Source: Alkalispirillum mobile
Lineage (GTDB): Bacteria > Pseudomonadota > Gammaproteobacteria > Nitrococcales > Halorhodospiraceae
Direction of reading: 5' to 3'
Assembly: GCF_003664325.1 (NCBI RefSeq)
Contig: NZ_RCDA01000002.1
Span: 248,001 to 312,000, forward strand
Length of the DNA stretch: 64,000 nt
Shown here: in pieces, positions 44,821 through 53,075 of the stretch
How the letters are laid out: every line of letters starts with the position of its first letter
How positions within the stretch are numbered: position 1 is the first letter of the stretch
The notes under the pieces: generated by a model
Seen by the model: the letters and a program-made list of their open reading frames with translations, nothing else
Database searches by the model: none
Told to the model about the DNA's origin: nothing
Position numbers and translations under genes: made by a program

Positions 44821-46746
44821 ATGACGATGAGTGAGATGGACACGAAAAAGGCAACGATCGACGACACCGGGGGGCTACAGAACCCGGGTCGCCGTAAATT
44901 CCTCGGCACCACGGCTGCCGTGGGTGCAGTGGGCGCGGCTGGGGCCACCGGTACCGGCATGCTGGTGCGCAGTGGCGAGACCAGCGCCGCCCCGGGCAAC
45001 AGCAACGCGCACAAGGTGGGGCCTGGCCAGCTGGATGAGTACTACGGCTTCTGGAGCGGCGGCCATTCCGGCGAGGTGCGCATCTTCGGCGTGCCCTCCA
45101 TGCGCGAGCTGCTGCGCATTCCGGTGTTCAACTTTGACAGCGCCATCGGCTGGGGCATTACCAACGAGAGCAAGCGGGTGCTGGGCGAGAGCGGCGTCTT
45201 CCTCAACGGTGATACCCACCACCCGAAGGTGAGCTACACCGATGCCCGGTATGACGGGCGCTGGTGCTTCATCAATGACAAGGCCAACACCCGGGTGGGC
45301 CGCATCCGTCTCGATATCATGCGGACGGACAAGATCGTCACCATCCCCAATACGGCCTCCATTCACGGGCTGACCCTGCAGCGGGTGCCGAAGACCGAGC
45401 GGGTCTTTGCCGCCGGCGAGATGATCATCCCCACGCCCAACGATGGTCGCCACCTGGAGGATCCCAGCGAGTACTGGACGCTGATGACCTGCCTCGACGC
45501 CGAGACCATGGACATCAAATGGCAGGTGATCGTCGATGGCAACATGGACAACTGCGACACCGACTACGAGGGCAAGTACGTCGGCGCCACCTGCTACAAC
45601 TCCAACCGGGGTGTTACCCAGGAAGAGATGATGGGCCCGGAGCGCGACTGGGCGGTCATCTTCAACGTGGCCCGCATCGAGGAGGCGGTGGCCAACGGCG
45701 ACTACACCACCATCGGGGATTCTGACGTGCCCGTGGTGGATGGTCGTGGCGCGGACAAGGGTGGGTCCGATTACACGGTGTACATCCCCATCCCGCGTAG
45801 CCCGCACGGCTTCAACACCGCGCCGCCGGACGGCAAGTACTTCGTGGTCAGCGGCAAGCTCTCTCCCACCTGCTCGGTGGTGGAGTGGGCCCGCGTCGAC
45901 GACTGGTTCGACGGCACCATCACCGACCCGCGCGACACCGTGGTGGCCGAGCCCGAGGTGGGCATGGGCCCGCTGCACACCACCTTCGATGATCGCGGCA
46001 ACGCCTACACCTCGCTGTTCATCGACAGCCAGGTGGTCAAGTGGAACATCGCCGATGCCATCCGTTCCTATGACGGGGCCGATGTGAACTACATCCGCGA
46101 CCGCATCGACGTGCATTACCAGATCGGTCACCTGAAGGCGTCGCTGGCCTGCAGCCGCGACGTGGACGGCAAGTACCTGGCTTCGCTCAGCAAGTTCTCC
46201 AAGGACCGGTTCCTCAACGTGGGCCCGCTCCACCCGGAGAACGACCAGCTCATCGATATCTCCGGCGAGAAGATGGAGCTGGTGCACGACGGGCCGACCT
46301 ACGCCGAGCCCCACGACGCCCTGATGGTGCGCGCCGACCAGCTGGACCCGGTGAAGATCTACGACCGGGAAGACCCCTTCTTCGCCGACACCGTGGCCAT
46401 GGCCAAGGAAGATGGCGTGACCCTTGAGCGGGACAACAAGGTCATTCGCGATGGCAACAAGGTCCGCGTCTACATGACCTCCATCGCGCCAAGCTTTGGG
46501 ATCACCGAGTTCAAGGTGAAGAAGGGCGATGAGGTGACCATCGTGGTGACCAACCTCGACATGATCGAGGACCTGAGTCACGGCTTCGCGCTGGTCAACC
46601 ACGGCATCAACTTCGAGGTGAACCCGCAGCAGACCTCCTCGGTGACCTTCGTGGCCGACAAGCCCGGGGTGCACTGGTACTACTGCAGCTGGTTCTGCCA
46701 CGCCCTGCACATGGAGATGTCCGGCAGGATGCTGGTCGAGGCGTGA
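44821..46746 (+). CDS. nosZ: Nitrous oxide reductase NosZ (clade I, Tat-exported)
   Basis: The 641-residue protein starts with a Tat leader (G-R-R-K-F-L-G-T-T), which marks clade I. The beta-propeller carries the CuZ histidines (e.g. T-H-H-P-K and D-V-H-Y-Q-I-G-H). The C-terminal cupredoxin has the CuA motif Y-C-S-W-F-C-H-A-L-H-M-E-M, with Cys622, Cys626, His630 and Met633. It reduces N2O to N2 in the periplasm. An ATG at 44827 is an alternative start with better spacing from GAGAGGGCT. It sits between nosR and nosD. Confidence 0.97.
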   Translation: MTMSEMDTKKATIDDTGGLQNPGRRKFLGTTAAVGAVGAAGATGTGMLVRSGETSAAPGNSNAHKVGPGQLDEYYGFWSGGHSGEVRIFGVPSMRELLRIPVFNFDSAIGWGITNESKRVLGESGVFLNGDTHHPKVSYTDARYDGRWCFINDKANTRVGRIRLDIMRTDKIVTIPNTASIHGLTLQRVPKTERVFAAGEMIIPTPNDGRHLEDPSEYWTLMTCLDAETMDIKWQVIVDGNMDNCDTDYEGKYVGATCYNSNRGVTQEEMMGPERDWAVIFNVARIEEAVANGDYTTIGDSDVPVVDGRGADKGGSDYTVYIPIPRSPHGFNTAPPDGKYFVVSGKLSPTCSVVEWARVDDWFDGTITDPRDTVVAEPEVGMGPLHTTFDDRGNAYTSLFIDSQVVKWNIADAIRSYDGADVNYIRDRIDVHYQIGHLKASLACSRDVDGKYLASLSKFSKDRFLNVGPLHPENDQLIDISGEKMELVHDGPTYAEPHDALMVRADQLDPVKIYDREDPFFADTVAMAKEDGVTLERDNKVIRDGNKVRVYMTSIAPSFGITEFKVKKGDEVTIVVTNLDMIEDLSHGFALVNHGINFEVNPQQTSSVTFVADKPGVHWYYCSWFCHALHMEMSGRMLVEA

Positions 46747-46806
46747 GCCATCCGGGCGGGCCCTGCCTGAGTGCAGGGCCCGCTGGCTCTGATCAGCGAG
46801 GTCATC

Positions 46807-48120
46807 ATGTACCGATTACTCACATCAGTCCTCCTTACCTGGGGTCTGATGCTCTGTCTTGCCCTGTTGCCGACGGCCGCCGCCCAGACGATTGGGCCCG
46901 ACGACGGCGCATTGCAGGACCATATCGATGCCGCCGAGCCGGGTGCCGTCCTGACGCTGGCCCCCGGTACTTACGAGGGTGGCATCACCGTCGACAAACC
47001 CCTGACCCTGAAGGGGGAGCCCGGCGCCGTGATCGACGCGGCGGGGGAGGGGGACGTCATTCGTGTGGAGGCCTCCGATGTGCGCATCGAGGGCCTGACC
47101 CTGCGCCGCTCCGGCTTCAACCTGACCGACATGAACTCCGGCATCCACGCCGCGCGGGGCAGCCATAACCTGCACGTGGAGGGAAATACCCTCGAGGACG
47201 TGGCCTTCGGGGTCTGGGTCTGGCACAGCGAGCACCCCACTGTCGTCAACAACCGGATCACCGGCGACCCGACGGTCCGTTCCCAGGACCGGGGCGACGC
47301 CATCCGCCTTTACAATGTCAGCGGCGGGCTGGTGGCCTTCAACACCGTGCGGCACGCGCGCGACGGGGTATACATCGATACCAGCCGCGAGGTGGAGTTC
47401 CGCAGCAATCACTTCTCGGAGCTGCGCTACGGCATCCACTACATGTACTCCCACCACGGCCGCATCGTGGACAACACCACCACCCGTACCCGCAGCGGCT
47501 ACGCACTGATGATGTCCAACCACCTGGAGGTGGTGGGCAACCGCTCCCTGCGCGATCACAACTACGGGATCCTGCTGAACTTCGTCAATTACAGCACCAT
47601 CGAGGACAACCTGGTGGACCGCGTAACCGGCTGGGCCGGTGGTTCCACGCGGGAGCACGGGGTGACGTTGGGCTCCGAGGGCAAGGCGATCTTCATCTAC
47701 AACTCCCACGGCAACTCGGTGAGCGACAACCTGTTCGCCCGTACGGAGATCGGTATCCACCTCACGGCGGGTTCCAACCACAACCAGTTCCACGGCAACT
47801 CCTTTATCGCCAACCAGCATCAGGTGATGTACGTGGCCAACCGGGAGGAGGAGTGGTCCCACGAGGGCCGGGGCAATTACTGGAGTGACTACATGGGCTG
47901 GGACCTGGCCGGCGACGGCATCGGTGACACACCCTACGAGCCCAATGACGCCATGGACGGGGTGCTGTGGAAATACCCCATGGCCAAGATTCTGACCAAC
48001 AGCCCGGCGGTGCAGCTATTGCGCTGGGTGCAGCGCCAATTTCCGGTGCTACGCCCCAGCGGGGTGCGCGACAGCGCGCCGCTGATCGCCCCCCCGCACG
48101 ATCTGGAGGTGCTCAAGTGA
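46807..48120 (+). CDS. nosD: NosD, periplasmic copper-site maturation protein
   Basis: The 437-residue protein has a signal peptide (about 1-27, ending A-A-A-Q) and repeated right-handed parallel beta-helix rungs (H-N-L-H-V-E-G-N-T, N-R-I-T-G, N-L-F-A-R-T-E-I-G-I-H). NosD works with NosF and NosY in assembling the CuZ centre of NosZ. The ATG at 46807 follows GAGGT; an earlier GTG at 46771 would precede the signal peptide. Its stop overlaps the nosF start. Confidence 0.94.
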   Translation: MYRLLTSVLLTWGLMLCLALLPTAAAQTIGPDDGALQDHIDAAEPGAVLTLAPGTYEGGITVDKPLTLKGEPGAVIDAAGEGDVIRVEASDVRIEGLTLRRSGFNLTDMNSGIHAARGSHNLHVEGNTLEDVAFGVWVWHSEHPTVVNNRITGDPTVRSQDRGDAIRLYNVSGGLVAFNTVRHARDGVYIDTSREVEFRSNHFSELRYGIHYMYSHHGRIVDNTTTRTRSGYALMMSNHLEVVGNRSLRDHNYGILLNFVNYSTIEDNLVDRVTGWAGGSTREHGVTLGSEGKAIFIYNSHGNSVSDNLFARTEIGIHLTAGSNHNQFHGNSFIANQHQVMYVANREEEWSHEGRGNYWSDYMGWDLAGDGIGDTPYEPNDAMDGVLWKYPMAKILTNSPAVQLLRWVQRQFPVLRPSGVRDSAPLIAPPHDLEVLK

Positions 48121-49043
48121 ACGCCGTGGTGCAATTGCAATCGGTGGATCGCCATTTCGGTGCGGTAAAGGCCCTGCAAGGGCTGGACCTAGAGCTGAAA
48201 GAGGGCGAGGTGCTGGGCCTGATGGGCCACAACGGCGCCGGCAAGTCCACCACCATGAAACTCATCTTGGGGCTGATTCAGCCCACGGCCGGAGCGGTGC
48301 GCGTCTTCGGCCACGACCCGTCGGGCGGGGATTCCGCTCATCTGCGCGAGCGGCTGGGGTATTTGCCGGAGAACGTCAGCTTCTACGAGCAGCTCTCTGG
48401 GCGCGAGGTGTTGCACTACTTTGCCCGGCTGAAGCGCGTGCCTGTGCGGCGTGCCGACGAGTTGCTGGAAGAGGTGGGGCTGGGCCACGCGGTGCAGCGT
48501 CGGGTGCGAACCTATTCCAAGGGCATGCGCCAGCGGCTCGGCCTGGCGCAGGCGCTGCTGGGGCAGCCGCGGCTGCTGCTGATGGATGAGCCCACCGTCG
48601 GCCTGGATCCCATGGCCACCCGCGATTTCTACGAGACCGTGGACCGGTTGCGCGGCCAAGGCGTCAGCATCGTGCTCTGCTCCCACGTGCTGCCGGGCAT
48701 CGAGCGCCACATCGACCGGGCCGCCATCCTGGGCGGCGGGCGCCTGCTCGCCGAAGGCACGCTGGACCAGCTACGCCACGAGGCCGGCCTGCCCCAGGTG
48801 ATCCGCGTGCGGACCACGGACCCGCAGGGGGTGCAACGTCAGGCGGAAGGGGAGGGTTTTTCCACCCGCGCCGTGAACGGTCAGTCGGTGGAACTGCTCA
48901 CCGGCGACGATCGCAAGCTGGATGCCCTGCGCGGCCTGCTCGGCGGCAGCCACATCAGGGATCTGGAGTGGGAGCCTCCGACCCTGGAGCACCTGTACGT
49001 GCACTTCGACAAGCAGCTCGCGCTGCGGGAGGGGCAATCATGA
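48117..49043 (+). CDS. nosF: NosF, ABC transporter ATPase for NosZ maturation
   Basis: The 308-residue ATPase has Walker A G-H-N-G-A-G-K-S-T-T, a signature variant Y-S-K-G-M-R-Q-R, Walker B L-L-L-M-D-E-P-T-V-G-L-D and a switch His in C-S-H-V. With NosY it forms the ABC complex that acts with NosD in copper-sulfur centre assembly. The GTG start at 48117 overlaps the nosD stop by 4 bp (GTGA), and its own stop overlaps nosY. Confidence 0.94.
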   Translation: MNAVVQLQSVDRHFGAVKALQGLDLELKEGEVLGLMGHNGAGKSTTMKLILGLIQPTAGAVRVFGHDPSGGDSAHLRERLGYLPENVSFYEQLSGREVLHYFARLKRVPVRRADELLEEVGLGHAVQRRVRTYSKGMRQRLGLAQALLGQPRLLLMDEPTVGLDPMATRDFYETVDRLRGQGVSIVLCSHVLPGIERHIDRAAILGGGRLLAEGTLDQLRHEAGLPQVIRVRTTDPQGVQRQAEGEGFSTRAVNGQSVELLTGDDRKLDALRGLLGGSHIRDLEWEPPTLEHLYVHFDKQLALREGQS

Positions 49044-49867
49044 ATGCCGTGTTGACCGTGGCCACCAAGGAGTTCCGCGACGGCCTGCGCAACCGTTGGG
49101 TGCTGGCCATCACCGTGGTGTTCGCGCTGTTTGCCGTCGGCCTGGCCTGGTTCGGTGCGGCCGCCGCCGGCCACGTGGGCTTTACCGGGGTGGCCACCAC
49201 CGTGATCAGCCTGGCGACGCTGGCGGTGTTCCTGATCCCGCTGATCGCACTGATGCTGGCCTACGACAGCATCGTGGGCGAGGACCAGCAGGGCACCCTG
49301 TTGCTGCTGCTCACCTACCCCCTGTCACGCTCGCAGCTCATCACCGGTAAGTTCCTGGGGCACGGCGCCATTCTCGGCCTGTCCACCCTGGTGGGCTTCG
49401 GGGTGGCCGGGGCGGTGATCGGAGTGCTGGGCGAGGGCGTGAACACCGGGCAGTTGGTCATGGGCTTTGGCCTGTTCATCGCCAGCGCCCTGTTGTTGGG
49501 CTGGGCCTTCATCGGCCTCGCCTATCTGATCAGCGTGGTGGTGGGCGACAAGGCCAAGGCCGCGGGCCTGGCCCTGGTGGTCTGGTTCCTGTTTGTGCTG
49601 GTCTATGACCTGGTGCTGCTGGCGCTCCTGGTGGGCACGGAGGGCGGTGTGCCCAGCGGTGTCTTCCAGGCGCTGCTGCTCTTCAACCCCACCGATGTCT
49701 TCCGCCTGATCAATCTCACCGGCTTCGAGGCGGCACGGGAGTATGCCGGGCTGGCCTCCATCGCCGGCGATGCCTACTCACTGACCACCATGTTCCTGGT
49801 GCTGGCGGCCTGGGCCGTCGCACCCTTCCTGCTGGCCCTGTGCCTGTTCCGTCGGCGCACGGCCTGA
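49040..49867 (+). CDS. nosY: NosY, ABC transporter permease for NosZ maturation
   Basis: The 275-residue protein has six membrane helices and begins T-V-A-T-K-E-F-R-D-G-L-R-N-R-W-V, the ABC-2 permease N-terminus of NosY. It carries the conserved Y-D-S-I-V-G-E-D-Q-Q-G-T-L. It pairs with NosF. The ATG overlaps the nosF stop (ATGA), showing translational coupling. Confidence 0.94.
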   Translation: MNAVLTVATKEFRDGLRNRWVLAITVVFALFAVGLAWFGAAAAGHVGFTGVATTVISLATLAVFLIPLIALMLAYDSIVGEDQQGTLLLLLTYPLSRSQLITGKFLGHGAILGLSTLVGFGVAGAVIGVLGEGVNTGQLVMGFGLFIASALLLGWAFIGLAYLISVVVGDKAKAAGLALVVWFLFVLVYDLVLLALLVGTEGGVPSGVFQALLLFNPTDVFRLINLTGFEAAREYAGLASIAGDAYSLTTMFLVLAAWAVAPFLLALCLFRRRTA

Positions 49868-49879
49868 GGTGATGACCCT

Positions 49880-50443
49880 ATGTTGAATCGACGCACCCTG
49901 TTACTGCTGCTCTCCGGCCTGCCCCTGGTGGGGTTGAGCGGCTGCGGTGGCTCGCGCGGTGACTCGGCGGCCAACTGCTCACCCCGCCCCTTTGCTGCGG
50001 ACGAGAGCTGCGCGGTCTGCGGGATGACCATCGTGGAATACCCCGGCCCCAAGGGCCAGGTCTGCGTGGACGACGGCAATCGCAGCGTGGGCTTCTGCTC
50101 TACCAGCGATCTCTTCGCCTGGGTGCTGCAGCCGGAGAATGCCACTCGGATCCGCCAGGCCTATGTGCATGATCTGATGCAGACCGAATGGGAGCAGCCC
50201 GACGACAGTGCGCTGATCGTGGCCCGCAAAGCGCACTTCGTGATCGGTGATCCACGCATGGCCTCCATGGGGCCGGCCCTGGTGCCCTTTGGTGAGCGCG
50301 ACGCGGCCAAGGCCCACGCCGACGAACTGGAGGAGGGTCGGGTGCTGACCTACGACGACATCGACTGGGATGTATTGAATGACTTGACTCAGTCAATGAT
50401 TGACCAGCAACACCACAATGGTGGAGGACACCATGGTCATTGA
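49880..50443 (+). CDS. nosL: NosL, copper-chaperone lipoprotein
   Basis: The 187-residue lipoprotein has a lipobox L-S-G-C (Cys22) and the NosL copper-binding C-A-V-C-G-M motif (Cys44, Cys47, Met49). It delivers Cu(I) to the NosDFY-NosZ assembly. The C-terminal tail ends [12 protein letters not shown], a His-rich extension that may bind extra metal. Its 3' end overlaps the esterase gene by 11 bp. Confidence 0.93.
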   Translation: MLNRRTLLLLLSGLPLVGLSGCGGSRGDSAANCSPRPFAADESCAVCGMTIVEYPGPKGQVCVDDGNRSVGFCSTSDLFAWVLQPENATRIRQAYVHDLMQTEWEQPDDSALIVARKAHFVIGDPRMASMGPALVPFGERDAAKAHADELEEGRVLTYDDIDWDVLNDLTQSMIDQQHHNGGGHHGH

Positions 50444-51179
50444 ACAAACGAAACAACAGTCCCGGCAGCAACCGGGCCCGGGCGCCTATGAGGACCCGGA
50501 TGCCGTGCGCGGCCACGAGGGTCTGCTGGTCTCGGAATGGATGACCCTGGACAAGGCGAGGGCCAGCATCATCTGGCTGCATGGGTTAGGGACCAGCGGT
50601 GCGGACCTGGACCCGTTGCTGCCCCAGCTGCGCCGGGTCAACCGCATCGGCTTGAACCACGTGGTGCCCCATGCGCCGGTGCGGGAGGTGACCGTCAACC
50701 AGGGCGGACTCATGCGCGCCTGGTTCGACCAGCTGGCCCTGGGGCCGGATGCCCCGGAGGATGAGGCGGGCATCCGCGCGGCGGCGGAGCAAGTTCAGGG
50801 GCTGATCAGGCAGCAGATCCGCCGCGGCATCCCCGCGGAACGCATCGTGCTGGTGGGCTATTCCCAGGGGGCGGCCATGGCGCTGCACGCCGGATTGGGT
50901 TTCCCCGAACGGCTGGCCGGCGTGGTGGCCCTGTCCGGCTACCTGCCGTTGGTCGACCGCTGGCAGGCCTTCCGGGATCCGGCCAATGCCGAAACCCCGG
51001 TGTTCATGGCCCATGGCACGCAGGACGAGGTAATGGATTACGGCCGGGCCGAGCGCGCCGCGTACGCCCTGGCGGACGGCGGACACCCGGTGGTTTGGGA
51101 GCGTTACGACATGGGCCATCAGGTCTGTGGCGAAGAGCTGGAGGCATTGGACAGCTGGCTCATGGACAGACTGGGTTAG
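50433..51179 (+). CDS. Phospholipase/carboxylesterase family alpha/beta hydrolase
   Basis: The 248-residue protein has [13 protein letters not shown], the nucleophile elbow [19 protein letters not shown] (Asp) and Y-D-M-G-H-Q-V (His), a full Ser-Asp-His triad of the carboxylesterase/acyl-protein thioesterase family. The ATG at 50433 lies 5 nt after GGAGG; ATGs at 50400 and 50418 are worse placed. Its overlap with nosL suggests it is the last gene of the nos transcript, though its role there is unknown. Confidence 0.85.
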   Translation: MVIEQTKQQSRQQPGPGAYEDPDAVRGHEGLLVSEWMTLDKARASIIWLHGLGTSGADLDPLLPQLRRVNRIGLNHVVPHAPVREVTVNQGGLMRAWFDQLALGPDAPEDEAGIRAAAEQVQGLIRQQIRRGIPAERIVLVGYSQGAAMALHAGLGFPERLAGVVALSGYLPLVDRWQAFRDPANAETPVFMAHGTQDEVMDYGRAERAAYALADGGHPVVWERYDMGHQVCGEELEALDSWLMDRLG

Positions 51180-51352
51180 GGGTCCGGTTTCTCGGTGGCT
51201 CCGTCTCCGGCGTGTCTCCGGCGGGTGCGCCGGCAGCGCTGGGAGCAGTAACGGACCTGCGCCCAATCCCGCGCCCACTTTTTTCGCCAGGTGAAGGGGC
51301 GACCGCAGGTGGCGCACTGCTTCTCCGGCAGGTGAGACTTCTTATGAGCCAT
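51176..51352 (-). CDS. DUF2256 small zinc-ribbon-like protein
   Basis: The 58-residue protein begins [12 protein letters not shown] with [14 protein letters not shown] and Y-C-S-Q-R-C, the DUF2256 pattern with four cysteines likely to bind zinc. DUF2256 genes often sit beside photolyase/cryptochrome genes. Here it overlaps the end of the photolyase gene by 11 bp, so they are coupled. It also overlaps the convergent esterase by 4 bp. Function unknown. Confidence 0.8.
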   Translation of the reverse strand: MAHKKSHLPEKQCATCGRPFTWRKKWARDWAQVRYCSQRCRRTRRRHAGDGATEKPDP

Positions 51353-52916
51353 GCTTTCCCGCCCGATCGGGGAACAGCGAGAGCTGCCGGTCATCCCTTT
51401 TCTGCGGGCTTGGACCAGTGCGGGACCGGCCCCGGCGGCGGCTGGCGTGGCGCTGCCGTATGCCCTCGGCCTCCTGCCGGGCCTGCGCATCCCGACGCAG
51501 GGTCCGGAATTGCTCGCGGGCCTGGCGGGCCGCCCGTTCGTGGTCAACGATGCGCATGGGGTAGTCCTGTCCGATCCGACAGCCGCTGCGCGCCTGCAAC
51601 CGGTCGGGCATGTCCCAGGGCTGGTGTAGCCAGTCGTCCGGCACCTCGGCCAGCTCCGGCACCCAGCGCCGGATGAACTGCCCCTTCGGGTCGTGCTCCC
51701 GCGACTGCTTCACCGGGTTGTAGATGCGCAGGGCATTGATGCCGGTGGTGCCCGACTGCATCTGCATCTGGCAATAGTGGATGCCGGGTTCGTAGTCGGT
51801 GTACATGCGCGCCAGGTGCAGTGCCGGCTCGCGCCAGTGGAGCCACAGGTGGTAGGCCGCGAACGAGACCAGCATGGCGCGCATGCGGAAATTCAGCCAG
51901 CCGGTGGCGTTGACCGCACGCATGCAGGCGTCCACCAGCGGGAAGCCGGTCCGGCCGACCCGCCAGGCCTCGAAGTGCGGGGTATTGAACGCATCTTCAC
52001 GCAACCCGTCCGCCGACCGCTGCATGTTGCCAAACTCGATGCGCGGCTCATCCTCCAGCTTCTGCATGAAGTGGCAGTGCCAGTGGAGCCGCTTCTCGAA
52101 TTGCTGCAGGGAGCGCAGCCAGTACTTGCGGGCGTTCCCCGGCGGCAGAGTTCCCTTCAAATCTCTCCGGCGGGCGCGGCTGGCCTGCACCACCTCGCGA
52201 AGCGAGAGTGTGCCGTAGGCCAGGTGGGGGCTCAGCCGGGAGCTGGCAGTCCAGGCAGACACCGGGCTGCTGATGCCACCGGCGTAGCGGCGCCCGCGGT
52301 CGGTGAGAAAGCCCTGTAACACCGCCTCTGCGGCGCGTCGCCCTGGAGTCTGGACGCGGATGCGCTCCTCGCCGGACAGAGGAGGAGGGCGGTCTGGAAG
52401 TGTCTCGCGCTTTATTCTGGGAGCGGGCTGGAGGGAGTTCGGAACCGGCAGGCAGGGTTCGCCCATCAGTGTTTCCCACTGGCGTGACCAGCCGTCCCGC
52501 CGGGGCAGGGGGCGCTTTATCCCGTGCTGGCGGTATTCCTGCCACGGCACCCCCCGTTGCCGCAGCAGCGCTGCGACGGCGCGATCGCGCTGGTAAGTCC
52601 AGTTGTTTCCGGTCTCCTGGTGGCTGTGCACAGCGGCGATGGGCAGGGTGGCGAGGATTTCCCCCAAGACGGCGGTCGCATCTCCCTGCCGAACAACGAG
52701 CGGTTGCCCGAGCGCGCGCAGGGTTGTGTCCAGCTCCGCAAGGCTGTGACGGAGAAAATCCCAGTGCCGGAGGCTGGTGTCGGGCAGGGCCCAGTAGCCG
52801 GGTTCGATAATGTATAGCGGCACCACCGGGCCGGCGCGGGCTGCATGGTGGAGCGGCGCATGGTCCGCCACGCGGAGATCCCGCTTGAACCAGACAAGAT
52901 GGATCGGCGACGACAT
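51342..52916 (-). CDS. Cryptochrome/DNA photolyase family flavoprotein
   Basis: The 524-residue protein has an N-terminal DNA_photolyase Rossmann domain ([15 protein letters not shown]) and a C-terminal FAD-binding domain: [39 protein letters not shown]. It is either a CPD photolyase, a (6-4)-type enzyme or a blue-light cryptochrome; the DUF2256 partner is often seen with cryptochrome-like members. GGAG precedes the ATG. An inverted repeat at 52955-52967 lies upstream. Confidence 0.85.
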   Translation of the reverse strand: MSSPIHLVWFKRDLRVADHAPLHHAARAGPVVPLYIIEPGYWALPDTSLRHWDFLRHSLAELDTTLRALGQPLVVRQGDATAVLGEILATLPIAAVHSHQETGNNWTYQRDRAVAALLRQRGVPWQEYRQHGIKRPLPRRDGWSRQWETLMGEPCLPVPNSLQPAPRIKRETLPDRPPPLSGEERIRVQTPGRRAAEAVLQGFLTDRGRRYAGGISSPVSAWTASSRLSPHLAYGTLSLREVVQASRARRRDLKGTLPPGNARKYWLRSLQQFEKRLHWHCHFMQKLEDEPRIEFGNMQRSADGLREDAFNTPHFEAWRVGRTGFPLVDACMRAVNATGWLNFRMRAMLVSFAAYHLWLHWREPALHLARMYTDYEPGIHYCQMQMQSGTTGINALRIYNPVKQSREHDPKGQFIRRWVPELAEVPDDWLHQPWDMPDRLQARSGCRIGQDYPMRIVDHERAARQAREQFRTLRRDAQARQEAEGIRQRHASRRRGRSRTGPSPQKRDDRQLSLFPDRAGKHGS

Positions 52917-52954
52917 GGCGCTGCTCCCGGCGGCGGTAGCGTGTCCTGATTTTA

Positions 52955-52967
52955 TACAAAAATTGTA
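52955..52967. promoter_or_regulatory. TACAA-N3-TTGTA inverted repeat upstream of the photolyase gene
   Basis: TACAA (52955-52959) and TTGTA (52963-52967) form a perfect inverted repeat about 40 bp upstream of the photolyase start on its strand. On that strand TTTTTGTATAAAAT contains a possible -10. Light- or MerR-type control is possible but not shown. Confidence 0.35.
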
Positions 52968-53026
52968 CGGCGTGACATCCTCCGGCCGTTTGCTCCGGGC
53001 ATGGCAGTTTGTTCAGCTTCCCCGGT

Positions 53027-53043
53027 AAGATATGTTATAACAT
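53027..53043 (+). promoter_or_regulatory. Zur-box-like palindrome upstream of the aminopropyltransferase-like gene
   Basis: AAGATATGTTATAACAT matches the gammaproteobacterial Zur pattern ATGTTATANTATAACAT at 13 of 16 fixed positions and contains the perfect palindrome ATGTTATAACAT (53032-53043). It ends 32 bp before the start codon. A similar site precedes the COG0523 gene at 57045. The Zur consensus used is from memory. Confidence 0.5.
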
Positions 53044-53075
53044 CGCGAATTTTCCGCGACGGAATCCCTGTAGCC

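Noticed and set aside
44875-46710. 611-codon ORF opposite nosZ
   Set aside because: Antisense to nosZ with its complete copper motifs; composition is that of a shadow frame.
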